Positions 1 to 10,576 of a stretch of 64,000 bases of DNA are shown here, one piece after another. Where the stretch lies: NCBI RefSeq assembly GCF_026151205.1, contig NC_087080.1, positions 7,791,096 through 7,855,095 of the forward strand, written 5' to 3'. Origin of the DNA: Bolinopsis microptera (Eukaryota > Ctenophora > Tentaculata > Lobata > Bolinopsidae). The translations under genes were made by a program, and so were the position numbers. The first letter of the stretch is position 1; each line of letters begins with the position of its first letter. The notes under the pieces were generated by a model, which was given only the letters and a program-made list of their open reading frames with translations, was not told the DNA's origin and did not search any database.

Positions 1-423
1 TGTGGTTGCTCGCGCACGTGCATTTTTATCGTTGCTACGCAACAGCGCAGTAAACCTTTGCTAAAATTTAACGCCATTATTCTAACGATTATTTAACCTC
101 ACTTCCGACGTTAATTATAAAAAATCTAAAGCCTAAATCAAAATTCTAAGAATGCTATAGCCTATTCCTATCCTTTTTCTACAACCCTGCTAAAAATGGC
201 GAGGTTTCAACTCCATTTGCGAGCTGGGTTTGGCTTCACCAGAGGGTCATTTTGAGGTCGATTTTCGGTGTTTTTTCTTCTATGTCCCCGTTGCCGGGGA
301 AATTTCGTCAAGTTTAAAATATATATTATATTAGTCCATAAATCATTATGTATTGCTGGTATAACCATTTTATTAGTGAAAAATAAAAATAAATATGAAT
401 AAGTGAAAAATAATGTAACGTAC

Positions 424-3400
424 CTGAACAACGTGAAACATGTCGCATCCCATCAGGTCAATAACAAGGGGTTTACCGTACCGTACTGCACCCAGCAGTG
501 CTATTCTGAAGTGTATTGTGATCTCAACTTCGAAAGAACAAAATCTTACTTATTAGTTAGGGCGAGAATAGAAATTCATGGGACCATCTGTGAATAAATT
601 CGTAACAAAGTTTCTCTACAGTAATGTGTTGTCCATAGTCCCAGAAACCACAAACCAGGGTTTATTACTCTTTCCCTAACTGTTATTGTATCATTGAACA
701 AGATGAATCAACTTCGAGTAGAAAGTGTAGTAGTAATATTCACCTCATACGCTCAGGATCCATATTCGAAGGATTGACTGCGTTCAAATAGTTCGAATCA
801 CTATACCGGATAAATATCGATGCCTGGCCGGTCTCGTCTATAATCAAAGGCCACCTGAAAGTCATGGTTTTAAACCCCCAAAGCAAGTTCTTATCTGCAG
901 ATATTTTCAAAGCTTTCACAAATTTTTGTTAGAATGCTGAATTACGCTTGTCATGAGCTGAACGATTCACACGGCTACAAAGAAACTAGCTCCCTGTCGT
1001 AATTAATCTCACTGTCACAAACCTGCCATCATCAGTGATCTTGTTGCCCACATCCCTGATCAGTACGTCCTCTAGCTCCCTAACCACTATTTGCACTCCA
1101 ACTTGTTCAGTTTCTGCTTTCTGAAAAAAACACATCTTCCATTCAATATCTGTCATTTTCGGACAAAATTAGCTGCTTGGACAGTTGGACACGGAATAAA
1201 ATTTACAAAGACAACTCTTGTTGTTTTAAAACACCACGCCTAGGAAAGAGGACAAAAAACACTCTTTTCAAGTAAGAATTAGTACCACAGGTTCTGCACT
1301 TTTTTCCACTGCCGGTGTAGCACTGGAAGCAGCCCCCTTTTTTGGCGTCGGTTTCTTTTTGATGGAATCTGATTTTTTAGTTACACTTGCTTTCGGAAGG
1401 GTGGTAGATTTCTTCACAACCTTGCCAGTGCCTTTAGCTTTTACAGGCTTTTTACCAGCACCACTTGACATAATTGCTTCAGTAGCGAAATTATTAAAAA
1501 TGGAGAAGTGACAGACGCAAATTGATAGAAGAAAACAGATATAAATCGGCAAGAATGGGGAATTGTTCAGAGGTATGTCGTATCAAAATAACAAGGATCG
1601 CATTACAGCGGTTACCATAGCAACAAATTCTTTCACTTAAAGGTGACCTGGGTAGACGCCAGAAGCACAAGTTTATTGAGCTGGAAAGTCTCCAAGAATC
1701 TCAGAAGTGGCTACGAGACAGATTACATCAACTGCTCGGTCAGGAAACTATGAGAGACGAAATCTGCATTGGCAAGCAATATCGCCGATTACATCCAAAG
1801 AGAAGAGCCGTAGATGCAAGCTGCACGCTCAATCTGACCAGGTTACTTGCCAATCATTCAGGAGATATATCAGTGGTAACATTGAAGTTGCGAATGATAA
1901 TATTCTTAGACTTCGAGAATGCAATGATAAGATTGTTATCTTACCTCTTTCTTTTCTTCTCTAAGCTGTAGTCTTAGCATTTGGAGAGCTCTTCTAGAAT
2001 CGTCGACTTTAACTTTGAGAACAGTGACCAAGTCTTCGGCGTCATGAACTGTTTGTAGGGTGACCTATACAATTGAAAGGGATCATAAGTTTGTTACCAG
2101 TTACCACTGACCATAGAAATTTTTACTGCACTGTCGCCTGCACTGGCTGGTGCTCAAAAATATTGACAGCGAAATGGCAAACGCTGCGCGCAACGAAATA
2201 CAGTTTCGTTCACTAGCTTCTGAAAAAGCAATAGCACGCATGTCGCACTATGCGCGTTACGCAAACAAGTCTTACAGAGTGTGTCTGAAACTGATCCAGT
2301 TTTCGCTGAGTTGTAACGTTGCCCCCATCCTGAATCTGACTTCATATATAGGTTGCGCATGCGCGTTCCCTATAACATTTCGATTATATCTTAGAATAGT
2401 TCACGCACTAGTCAAATATCTTACCACAGCTTCACGCCCTAATTTAATTAATTCACAGATGATTATATCTTTACTGTTTACATGATACCTGAATGTGTTC
2501 GGAGCATTGAAGTATAATGCATCCGCCATCCAATTCTCCAAATTTTGACAAAGGAAATCGCGGTAATTTTATGTACATAATTCAATATAAGGTGGTTTAG
2601 TTAGTGTATTTGTTCTGAAGTACTGTTAGTTGTTAATGGAGTAGTTCTGAAGATTATTTTATGGTTTATTTCACCGTAACGTATTTATTATTTCTGCCCT
2701 CGTGGAATAAGATATCACTATTATAACACTGAATAAGACGGTTTTAATATTATAGATATATCAACATGATATCTCATTGGCAATTGATCGGTGTAGTTGG
2801 TGTTGTACACACTGCACTGATAACGATATCACGTTGTACGTGTAATGTAAATATAGTGTGGATAAAATGCGAATATATATTCTAAATAACTGATAAAATG
2901 ATATTCCACACAAAGCATGAAATTGTGCTGTATATGAGTGGTGATTTCGCTCTGAGAATCAGGGTCAGTAGCTCAATTGGTAGAGCAAGAGACGCGAAAT
3001 CTCGAGGTTCTGGGATCATTCCCCAGTTGTCCCTAGTTTTTCAGAGTTAATCATCACATATAGACAGCATGAGAGTAGGCCTGGCCATCTCGAAGTGATG
3101 ATATCTCATACGCCATACGGTACCAAAACAGAAATATACAATATTTGGAGCAAAATCTATGTGTTGGATTGAGTCGAAATTGAGGCAGTATCCAGATAGC
3201 ACGACCCCTGTTCGCGAACAGTTGTTCGCCGAACAGGTGTTCGTGAATAGTTGATTTTGATCGTGAAATTGATCGCATCTGATATTATTATCAATATATA
3301 ATATATTGACCCCGTGGCTGAAGTGGGTGTGGTGTGTGGGCGTGCATTTTAGTTACTACATATATTTTCCAAAACGTGGAATCATGTTTAAAATACCCTG

Positions 3401-6400
3401 CACAAATCTGAAATCCTCTTAAAAACCCAAGAAAAGATCTTGCTTCAATCTACAGAATATCACTTCTTCGGTAGTTTTAATCTATTTAAAAGTACTAATC
3501 TACTATAGTCTATCTCTTATATTCAATCTACTACATATCAACACACTACACAGTTATTAACTGGTACAAGATAAATTTGTAATGTGTACACTCCTCAAAC
3601 TTCAAAGACTGTCACCACTCCTTAGAACATGCTATCAAACAGGAGGACAATAAAGAAGAGATATTAATACAACAATTAAATTAACACAGATGAAAATTGG
3701 GGTGGTTTTCAGCGCTTTTATCAGTGCAAGTATTCTGTAATATTACTGTTAGTAGTTACTGGTAGTGTGAACAACAATATAAGCTATCAAATATATCACT
3801 TGGCAACCATTTTAGAGTTTTTTTGATCGAATGTAACGTAATTAATATCTCTGCCCCCATTTACTAAGATGTAATATACTAATATAAGGTGGTTATCAGT
3901 GGTTCTATCAGTACAAGTATTCTGTAATACTGTTAGTAGTTACTGGAGTAGTGTGAACAACAATATAAATTATGAAATAAACCGTTTGGAAACCATTTTA
4001 GGGTTTTTTTGATCGAATGTAACGTAATTAATATCTCTGCCCCCATTTACTAAGATGTAACTTAAGGTGGTTATCAGTGGTTTTATCAGTACAAGTATTC
4101 TGTAATACTGTTAGTAGTTACTGGAGTAGTGTGAACAACAATATAAATTATGAAATAAACCGTTTGGAAACCATTTTAGAGTTTTTTTGATCGAATGTAA
4201 CGTAATTAATATCTCTGCCCCCATTTACTTAGATGTAATATAAGGTGGTTTTCAGTGGTTTTATCAGTACAAGTATTCTGTAATACTGTTAGTAGTTACT
4301 GGAGTAGTGTGAACAACAATATAAATTATCAAATAAACCGTTTGGAAACCATTTTAGGGTTTTTTTGATCGAATGTAACGTAATTAATATCTCTGCCCCC
4401 ATTTACTAAGATGTAATATACTAATATAAGGTGGTTATCAGTGGTTCTATCAGTACAAGTATTCTGTAATACTGTTAGTAGTTACTGGAGTAGTGTGAAC
4501 AACAATATAAATTATGAAATAAACCGTTTGGAAACCATTTTAGGGTTTTTTTGATCGAATGTAACGTAATTAATATCTCTGCCCCCATTTACTAAGATGT
4601 AATATACTAATATAAGGTGGTTATCAGTGGTTCTATCAGTACAAGTATTCTGTAATACTGTTAGTAGTTACTGGAGTAGTTACATTCGATCAAAAAAACC
4701 CTAAAATGGTTTCCAAGCGGTTTATTTCATAATTTATATTGTTGTTCACACTACTCCAGTAACTACTAACAGTATTACAGAATACTTGTACTGATAAAAC
4801 CACTGATAACCACCTTATATTACATCTTAGTAAACGGGGGCAGAGATATTAATTACGTTACATTCGATCAAAAAAAACCCCAATATGGTTTCTCGATGGT
4901 TTGTTTTGCGGTTTAGATCGTCCTTGCTACTATTCCACTAACAGATTTACATTATAACAGAATAAATGGTTTCTAGATGGTTTATTTCACGGTTCGTATT
5001 GTTGTTTGCACAGTGCACTAACCTGGGGACCTGTGGACTACAGTCTTTGGTATGCATAATTCGATTACGTATATCCGACCGAGCAAGAAATCGTTTCACC
5101 AAGGAAACTTAATTAGATTGGCACGGTCAGATCATGATGGGGGCAGACGTTACAACGTGGGGGCAAGAAATGGGGGCACGTTACCTATACGTTACAAATT
5201 GAGCGAAAACATCGCCTCAACTGATCGCATGGTTCTCACGCCTTTTATTTCCAATACCTTGGTTTTTATCATTAGCATTTTTTTATCATTACAGATAAAA
5301 CCTAAACTTAAATCGAAAAATGTTCTTGATACTCAGTTAAGGCCAGAGGGGGTAGGGTTAAAAATCATTTGTTAGTTTTAACAGAGCAGCTGGAAATGAA
5401 AAAGTAGGAAAAAAACGCATAAAACTCTGACCTTGAGGTCAGGTAAAACTTAAACTTAATCCAAAAAGGCAAACCTCAACTTTTGGAAACGATTGGCCAC
5501 ACCCCGGACCTGAGACTTGGCACAGGTGTTCCTTGAGATATTACCCACAAACGATAAGCACAGAATTTTGATTAACCCAGGTATATTGAAAGTTAAGATT
5601 ACCTCAACATGACTCGTCTTCTCAATCACACACATATCGTGTTCGTATATCCTCTTATTAAGCTCCGCGAAGGCGTGCATCAGTTGTTTCTCAACTTGTT
5701 TGAAATCTTCCTCGGCTTCCTTTATCTTATCTATTATCGCGTCACATTTCATTTGGACATACTCTGCTTGGGCGTTTGCTGAAAGTTCCTGGTTTTAGAG
5801 ATAGAAATCTACTTAACTAATTTCTAAACTATTAAAATATTATGATAGTGTTAATTTTATTCGATTCCAAACTGTTTGTTGGTAGGATGAGGGGTAATGA
5901 GAGCATTTTTGAAGAAAACATTGAAAATAGCAGACCTCGTTTTTCTTGTTCTAACTGGAGGTTGTTGAATAGTCGCTCTGTGTCCGCTATATCCCATTCA
6001 TTCAGTATCTGAAATTATCAGATGCCGATATCGTAATGATTTAATCTTTTAAGGCTTAATATAATTTGTAGACTAATTTCACAACAAATTATATGAACAC
6101 AGTTAAATTAGAGAATGTTCCAGTTACCAAGACAACAACCCTACCTCTTTAATAGTGGGATTAGTGGATATATCAACAGGAGCACACCCATCATCTGCCT
6201 TTATCCGTGGATCAGCTCCACACTGTAAACACTGCTGCACCGCTTCCACGTGACCTGCAAATGCTGCACGGTACAGCGGTGTGCGCCCGTATCTTCCTAT
6301 ACTGTTAGGATTTGCACCTTGAGATACCAACCATTCGATAACCTGGATGATTTAATTAATTAGAGAGATAAGATAACGTCATTTTAATCTGATCAAATTG

Positions 6401-8797
6401 TGAGATCACAGCATCTGTTATTAGATCACTGTCAGTCCATTACCTCATTGTTTAGATTTAGATAACGTTATTTTAATTTAATAAGGATTTTAGATCACTG
6501 CACCTGCCAGATCAGTGTATTAGATCACTCAATTACATCATGATTATTTTTAGATTATTCACAAAAATATAGAACTGGTTAATGTAAAGGGCGATTACTG
6601 ACAAATTGATACTCCAATCAGCACTCAAAATAAACAGAATGATAATGAGCCCTATCATCTAAAAAAACCACGTGTCTATTAATGAAGAATTTGATGTTTA
6701 TTAAATGAATCCTTCAGCTATCTAACAAATACCTCACAAGCGCCACCAGCACCCGCCTCAGATAGCGGCGAGTATTCGTTCGCGTCTGTACATTCCAAGA
6801 GTTCCATTGTTTTACGAGCGAGCTTAGTCGGATGTAGTCCGGCCTCTCCTGCACTCTTTACCCAGTCAGATGTTGCCTGTTAAAGTGCTAGTAATAGAAA
6901 AATGTCAATGGTGTGGTATAAATAGGCATAAAAATGGAATTAAGGAATTGCACCTTGTAAAATTTAGCAATGAATCATACACTGTGTCAAAGGATTGAAC
7001 TAATAGTTATCACGAAATAAACCTCTTGTAAAATTTGCTGAATCTCCCCAAGTTCACCATCAAATGCGTTCTCAAGCATCATCTTCATTCTCTTCAAATG
7101 AGCCTGTTAAAAATTTTGTTTGTTTGTAAAGCTTAGTAGCAATATCATTACGAAGTTGCAGATTAAAAGCCGATCTTTAAGAATTCTGTAATCTGTTATC
7201 ACAAACAAACAATTATCCGCAATATAATCACCGTAAATCGCATTATATCCAGCTAGTATAGAGCTTAGCAGGGGGCACGATTATACCAATTTACTATTGA
7301 AAAGTTAACTAATCAGCAAGTTATAGCAGTGCAGTTTAAGGCTTTTTATGAGCTTTTAAAAGTAGAAACTGTGAGAGTGGTAGCTGGACGAGAGAAAATA
7401 AGACTGGCTTTAGTCCTAGGTAATCGACTATTTGAGCAGCAATAATTAAGTAATAGTCTAAATAAAAACTAAATACTCATTACTCTTAAGATACTGAATT
7501 TAAACATGAGTTGAATTGTGGTACTGACACCTAAAATAGGTAGATGACCTAGCCGTATGATGTAACGTAACGTAGTCACATGTCAGCTGGTCACATGTCG
7601 AGATAACACACACGTGACACAGCAAGGTAAAACGCTCTGCCCACGGTATTATAGAAGACGGGAATACAATAATGTAAGAAATATCTGTATGAATTCTGGT
7701 ACCTTTCTTTCCCGTTCTAGCATGAGCCATTTTTCATGCTCTCTATCTTCCCGCTCTTTTTCGAGTTTAATTATCTTTAGCCAGGCTTGTCTTTCAGCCT
7801 GCAATACAAATAGCTATAATCTGACAGAAAACAAGAAATTATACAAACTTAAGCTGAATCAGTCAATAGCGTTCTAAAATAATATTATATTATCTATCAT
7901 CCTACCTCCTCTATCAGCCTATCCATTTCCTCCTTTTTCCTTCTAGCTTCGGCTTCAATTTTACGTTGTTTGTAATCTCGATAAGCTTTCTGGATCTTTA
8001 AAGCTGATTCAATTTGCTCTTCAGTCCATTTTGGTTTTTCTGGCTTCTTCTGAGATAGATGACTGTGAGATGTTCTATCTTAGATTGAGAGCTCGAAAAA
8101 TCATAATGAATTTTAGGCAACAACAAACTGAATTCAAGAATCAATAAACCCTCTTAAGTCTTTTTTTAAATCGCTGCATTATACTTGATCGCGGTTTTAA
8201 AATAGGTTTTAAAGGTGGTTTCAGGAATGCTAAAAGACTGATTTTTGAGAAGATATGTTAACCTCATTTTTTCAACAAATAAAGGGCATATAATAGTTCT
8301 GTCGACGTTGGATACCCATGGATAAGTCTAACTGAGAGAAACAAAATGTTAAGAACCGGTTATTTGTGAGGTTAACTGATTAAATAGGCAATTGTTTTAA
8401 ACCTCAACTTTATGAAAAACTCGGCACTCGTACGTGATCTGCCAACAGGTTGCCTTGAATGAATACAATACGCACTACGCAGCTACAAGCCATAGCCCAC
8501 AAGGCAACATGATTATTTCTTATCACAAAATTGAATTTAATAACACTTTGTAGCGACATACGTTGGTGCGGTTGCAATATCTGACTGGAACTTTAAAACG
8601 AACATTTGCCTTATAAAAACAGTAAGACGAACCTTAGCTGCGGGTTTAGCCCCAGGTTTCCCTCCCCGAGCTGCACCTCTGCCACCTCTAGCTGCGGGTT
8701 TACCCCGGGTTTCGGGTTGTCCTCCTCGGGTTGCGGGTTGTCCACGTCCAGTTCCACCTCTTTTTGAGGCGGCACCTCTGGCTATTCTCGGCGGCAT
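424..8797 (-). CDS. IQANK1: IQ motif and ankyrin repeat protein with dynein-AAA-like C-terminal region (IQANK1-like), 3' partial
   Basis: Exons found by splice sites and matching phase, in order: 8797-8633, 8049-7906, 7798-7703, 7103-7023, 6876-6733, 6342-6145, 6008-5936, 5778-5603, 2064-1945, 1120-1023, 854-744, 505-424; the gene continues off the left edge. The start is the ATG at 8797, opening a Gly/Arg/Pro/Lys-rich basic leader. Exon 2 has an IQ motif (ALKIQKAYRDYKQRKI), expected to bind calmodulin. Exon 3 is a charged helix, and exon 6 holds ankyrin repeats (GRTPLYRAAFAGHVEAVQ). Exons 8-9 look like coiled coil. The last exons read RWPLIIDETGQASIFIRY and ALLGAVRYGKPLVIDL, which resemble the AAA5/AAA6 region of dynein heavy chains. 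IQ then ankyrin then dynein-like P-loop region is the order I recall for IQANK1, a poorly studied protein probably linked to cilia. A missed small exon in the 3.5-kb intron is possible, although the flanking phases agree (0/0). Confidence 0.72.
1268..1471 (-). CDS. Lys/Ala/Pro-rich short ORF, possible alternative first exon of the IQANK1-like gene
   Basis: From the ATG at 1471 this codes about 67 residues rich in Lys, Ala, Pro and Ser (starts MSSGAGKKPVK). It lies inside an intron of the IQANK1-like gene on the same strand. A possible donor (CCTGTG|GTACTA, near 1280) leaves phase 0, which matches the phase-0 acceptor of the next exon at 1120. An internal promoter could therefore make a short isoform carrying only the dynein-like region. 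The composition echoes the basic leader of the long form. It could also be a chance ORF or an independent small gene; no homologue is recognised. Confidence 0.3.
   Translation of the reverse strand: MSSGAGKKPVKAKGTGKVVKKSTTLPKASVTKKSDSIKKKPTPKKGAASSATPAVEKSAEPVVLILT
1643..1971 (+). CDS. Possible exon of an unidentified charged protein, antisense within the IQANK1-like intron
   Basis: After a plausible acceptor (tttcacttaaag|gtgacc) an open frame of about 108 codons reads with protein-like composition. It includes an amphipathic, charged stretch (KFIELESLQESQKWLRDRL). It is open to the stop at 1969-1971, with a possible donor at 1876. It runs opposite to the IQANK1-like gene and diverges from the 1471 ATG, so the 1472-1640 interval could be a bidirectional promoter. 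I recognise no family, and no second exon was found. Confidence 0.25.
2962..3033 (+). tRNA. tRNA-like sequence, probably a pseudogene or SINE head
   Basis: A 72-nt cloverleaf can be drawn. The acceptor is GGGTCAG with TTGTCCC (one mismatch, one G-U), the D arm is GCTC..GAGC, the anticodon stem is weak, and the T stem is CTGGG/CCCAG. Box A (TAGCTCAATTGG) is good. Box B (GGTTCTGGGATC) is poor, and position 33 of the anticodon loop is G rather than U. The loop could read CGA, but there is no serine-type long variable arm. It is therefore more likely a tRNA-derived repeat than a working gene. Confidence 0.3.
3700..4893. repeat. 178/186-bp tandem array ending in an inverted unit
   Basis: Units begin near 3700, 3886, 4064, 4242, 4428 and 4614 (at AAGGTGGTT..CAGTGG). 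The spacings are 186, 178, 178, 186 and 186; the 8-bp difference is presence or absence of TACTAATA before AAGGTGG. The sixth unit stops at ACTGGAGTAG (4678). The sequence then turns round: about 4679-4893 is a nearly complete unit in reverse complement. Each unit contains GTAACGTAATTAATATC and a run of T before GATCGAATG. Confidence 0.9.
5341..5600. mobile_element. Fragment of the TTAA/GGCCAGAGGGGG element family
   Basis: It begins TTAA (5337-5340) then GGCCAGAGGGGGTAGGG, the same end as the full element at 58843-60351. Internal matches include CTCTGACCTTGAGGTCAGG-like text, GGCCACACCCCGGACCTGAG and TTCCTTGAGATATTACCC. The right end is not seen; the fragment runs to the exon edge near 5603. 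It lies within the IQANK1-like intron. Confidence 0.6.
8230..8420. repeat. Diverged copy of a GTTAACCTCATTTTT repeat family
   Basis: This intron stretch contains GTTAACCTCATTTTTTC, GAGGTTAACTG and AAACCTCAACTTT, the same motif that recurs through 59160-60230. It suggests an old relative of the TTAA element interior. Confidence 0.4.
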
Positions 8798-10576
8798 GTT
8801 CCTCTCTTGTTTACATGGAACTAAAAAATACCTTCATTAACAATCAAATTGGCAACCCTCTAATTTAAAAATAGAAGTAGATAATAAGTAAAATAGATCA
8901 TTATGTCAATAAAATATGATATCATTAATGCTTTGCTATTTACTTTAAAACTTTAGTTCATTAAACTAAGGTAATGAATAAGAAAGAGAGCACCCGTCGT
9001 TACAATGAGTCCGACAAAGTTTACCCAAAGGAGGGATAAGCAATAAAAGGATGAACATCTGACAAAATCTCGCTAAGGTAGATGATAAACGCCACACTGG
9101 CAACTGAGCTGTACTCAGTGTTAATGAATTTAAGTACTTAAATTTAAGTTAAGTAAGTCTGATTAATCATAATTGAAACTCTGTTTAGCATGTCAGGACG
9201 TCAAGACACTATTTTGAACGTGTATTTTTACTACTCTTTCCTAGTTTTAATCTTCTTTTTTGAACACTACGCATCTGTAAAACAGTATATCCCCGCTATA
9301 TAAAGAACTATAAAATTTCCTCCTAGTCAGACTGGAGTGTTCCCGTATGGTATGAGGACTATATCTGTTAAAAACTCCATACCATTAAGATAATTCTTGT
9401 TACCACTGGTAACAAGAATTTCTCCGCGGTTTTATCAAGCACGATTAATTTGTTCCTACCTTGTGCCACTAACATTAACCAGTAACCAGTTGTAGTTTGT
9501 TATTGTTGTTGTATGCAAACTTAAGCATGCATCGTAGAGTGGCGTGCGTGGCTCGCAAAATGACGTAATTAATTTTACACGTGCAGTTCTTGACGACCTC
9601 AGCGCGCATTTGATGTTTGTAACGTCATGTTTGTAATGCAAACTTACAGTGCTTTTCGTTCACAATTGAGATGCAGCCTTTCATGATAATATGTAGTCAG
9701 GGCTGACTAAACCAGGATGAACCAGGATAAACCATTCTGCATTCCCATTCCATCACACTCAACAATTAATGTAATACAATTTTAGTGTTTAAATTCGATC
9801 AAAACTAATATTATCGTATTGTGTGCCAAACCCTATTGTTATTCTGTCATTTTATCATAGGTATTCATCATTGGATAACAACTCCTTCTTGGTTCCTGAT
9901 CCGTTTGCAATGTTTAATTCGCTTGTTGTCGTTTAGAACTGAACTAAAATAATCGGACAGGTTATACACTTAATTAATGTAACACACATGTAACATATTG
10001 TAATACACTTACTATTTTGTCAAACAATATAAAGGAGCTGTTATTTTTAACATCGTTGCAATGTTTAGCCATTACTTATTCCTTAGGATCTTTTTGCTTT
10101 TGGGAAAACAATTAAATCATTAATTAACAAATTTCAGCTTTCTGTGACCCAAATTTCCAAATTTCACTCTTTTACTGAATTTTTCTTCAATGACCATCTA
10201 GCAAGGTCACTGAGGATGGCACAAGACACATTTGAGGTACTGAAAGTTCTATTCCCGAAGAAAGCTTTGATAAACGGAAAATAATCAGAATATAAGAAGA
10301 GATTTAGGAAGATTTTTGAAGAGAAGCTTTTCTGACGTCTCTCCCGAAATTTCGCGGTTTTGCCTGAATTTTTGATGCCTAAGATTTGGAGCTGTTGACA
10401 ATGTCTTTATGTTCTACTATTGATACAGTGATGAAAGCATACTTAATACTTATATAGGACACATCATGAATGAGGAGTTTGTAATATTTCTATATTTTTG
10501 ATTTCTGTTTCCACAACAATTTGTTCGGTCCGTTTCAAGAATAATATGATCATATACTTTTTCATAGCTCAGAAAA
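8798..10576. other. Intergenic, between divergent IQANK1-like and SOD-chimera genes
   Basis: No convincing coding sequence was seen. It should contain both promoters, since the genes diverge. A perfect palindrome, AATTCTTGTTACCA and its complement, lies at about 9392-9420. The rest is AT-rich unique-looking sequence. Confidence 0.5.

Larger units (their letters stand above)
1946..5602. other. Large intron of the IQANK1-like gene filled with repeats (exon at 1945-2064 included at its edge)
   Basis: The intron between the exons ending at 5603 and starting at 2064 holds a tRNA-like sequence, a tandem array with inverted terminal units, diverged relatives of that array on both sides (about 2590-2720 and 4915-5045) and a TTAA-element fragment. 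The other introns of this gene are about 100-1000 bp, so most of this one is probably insertion. Confidence 0.6.
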
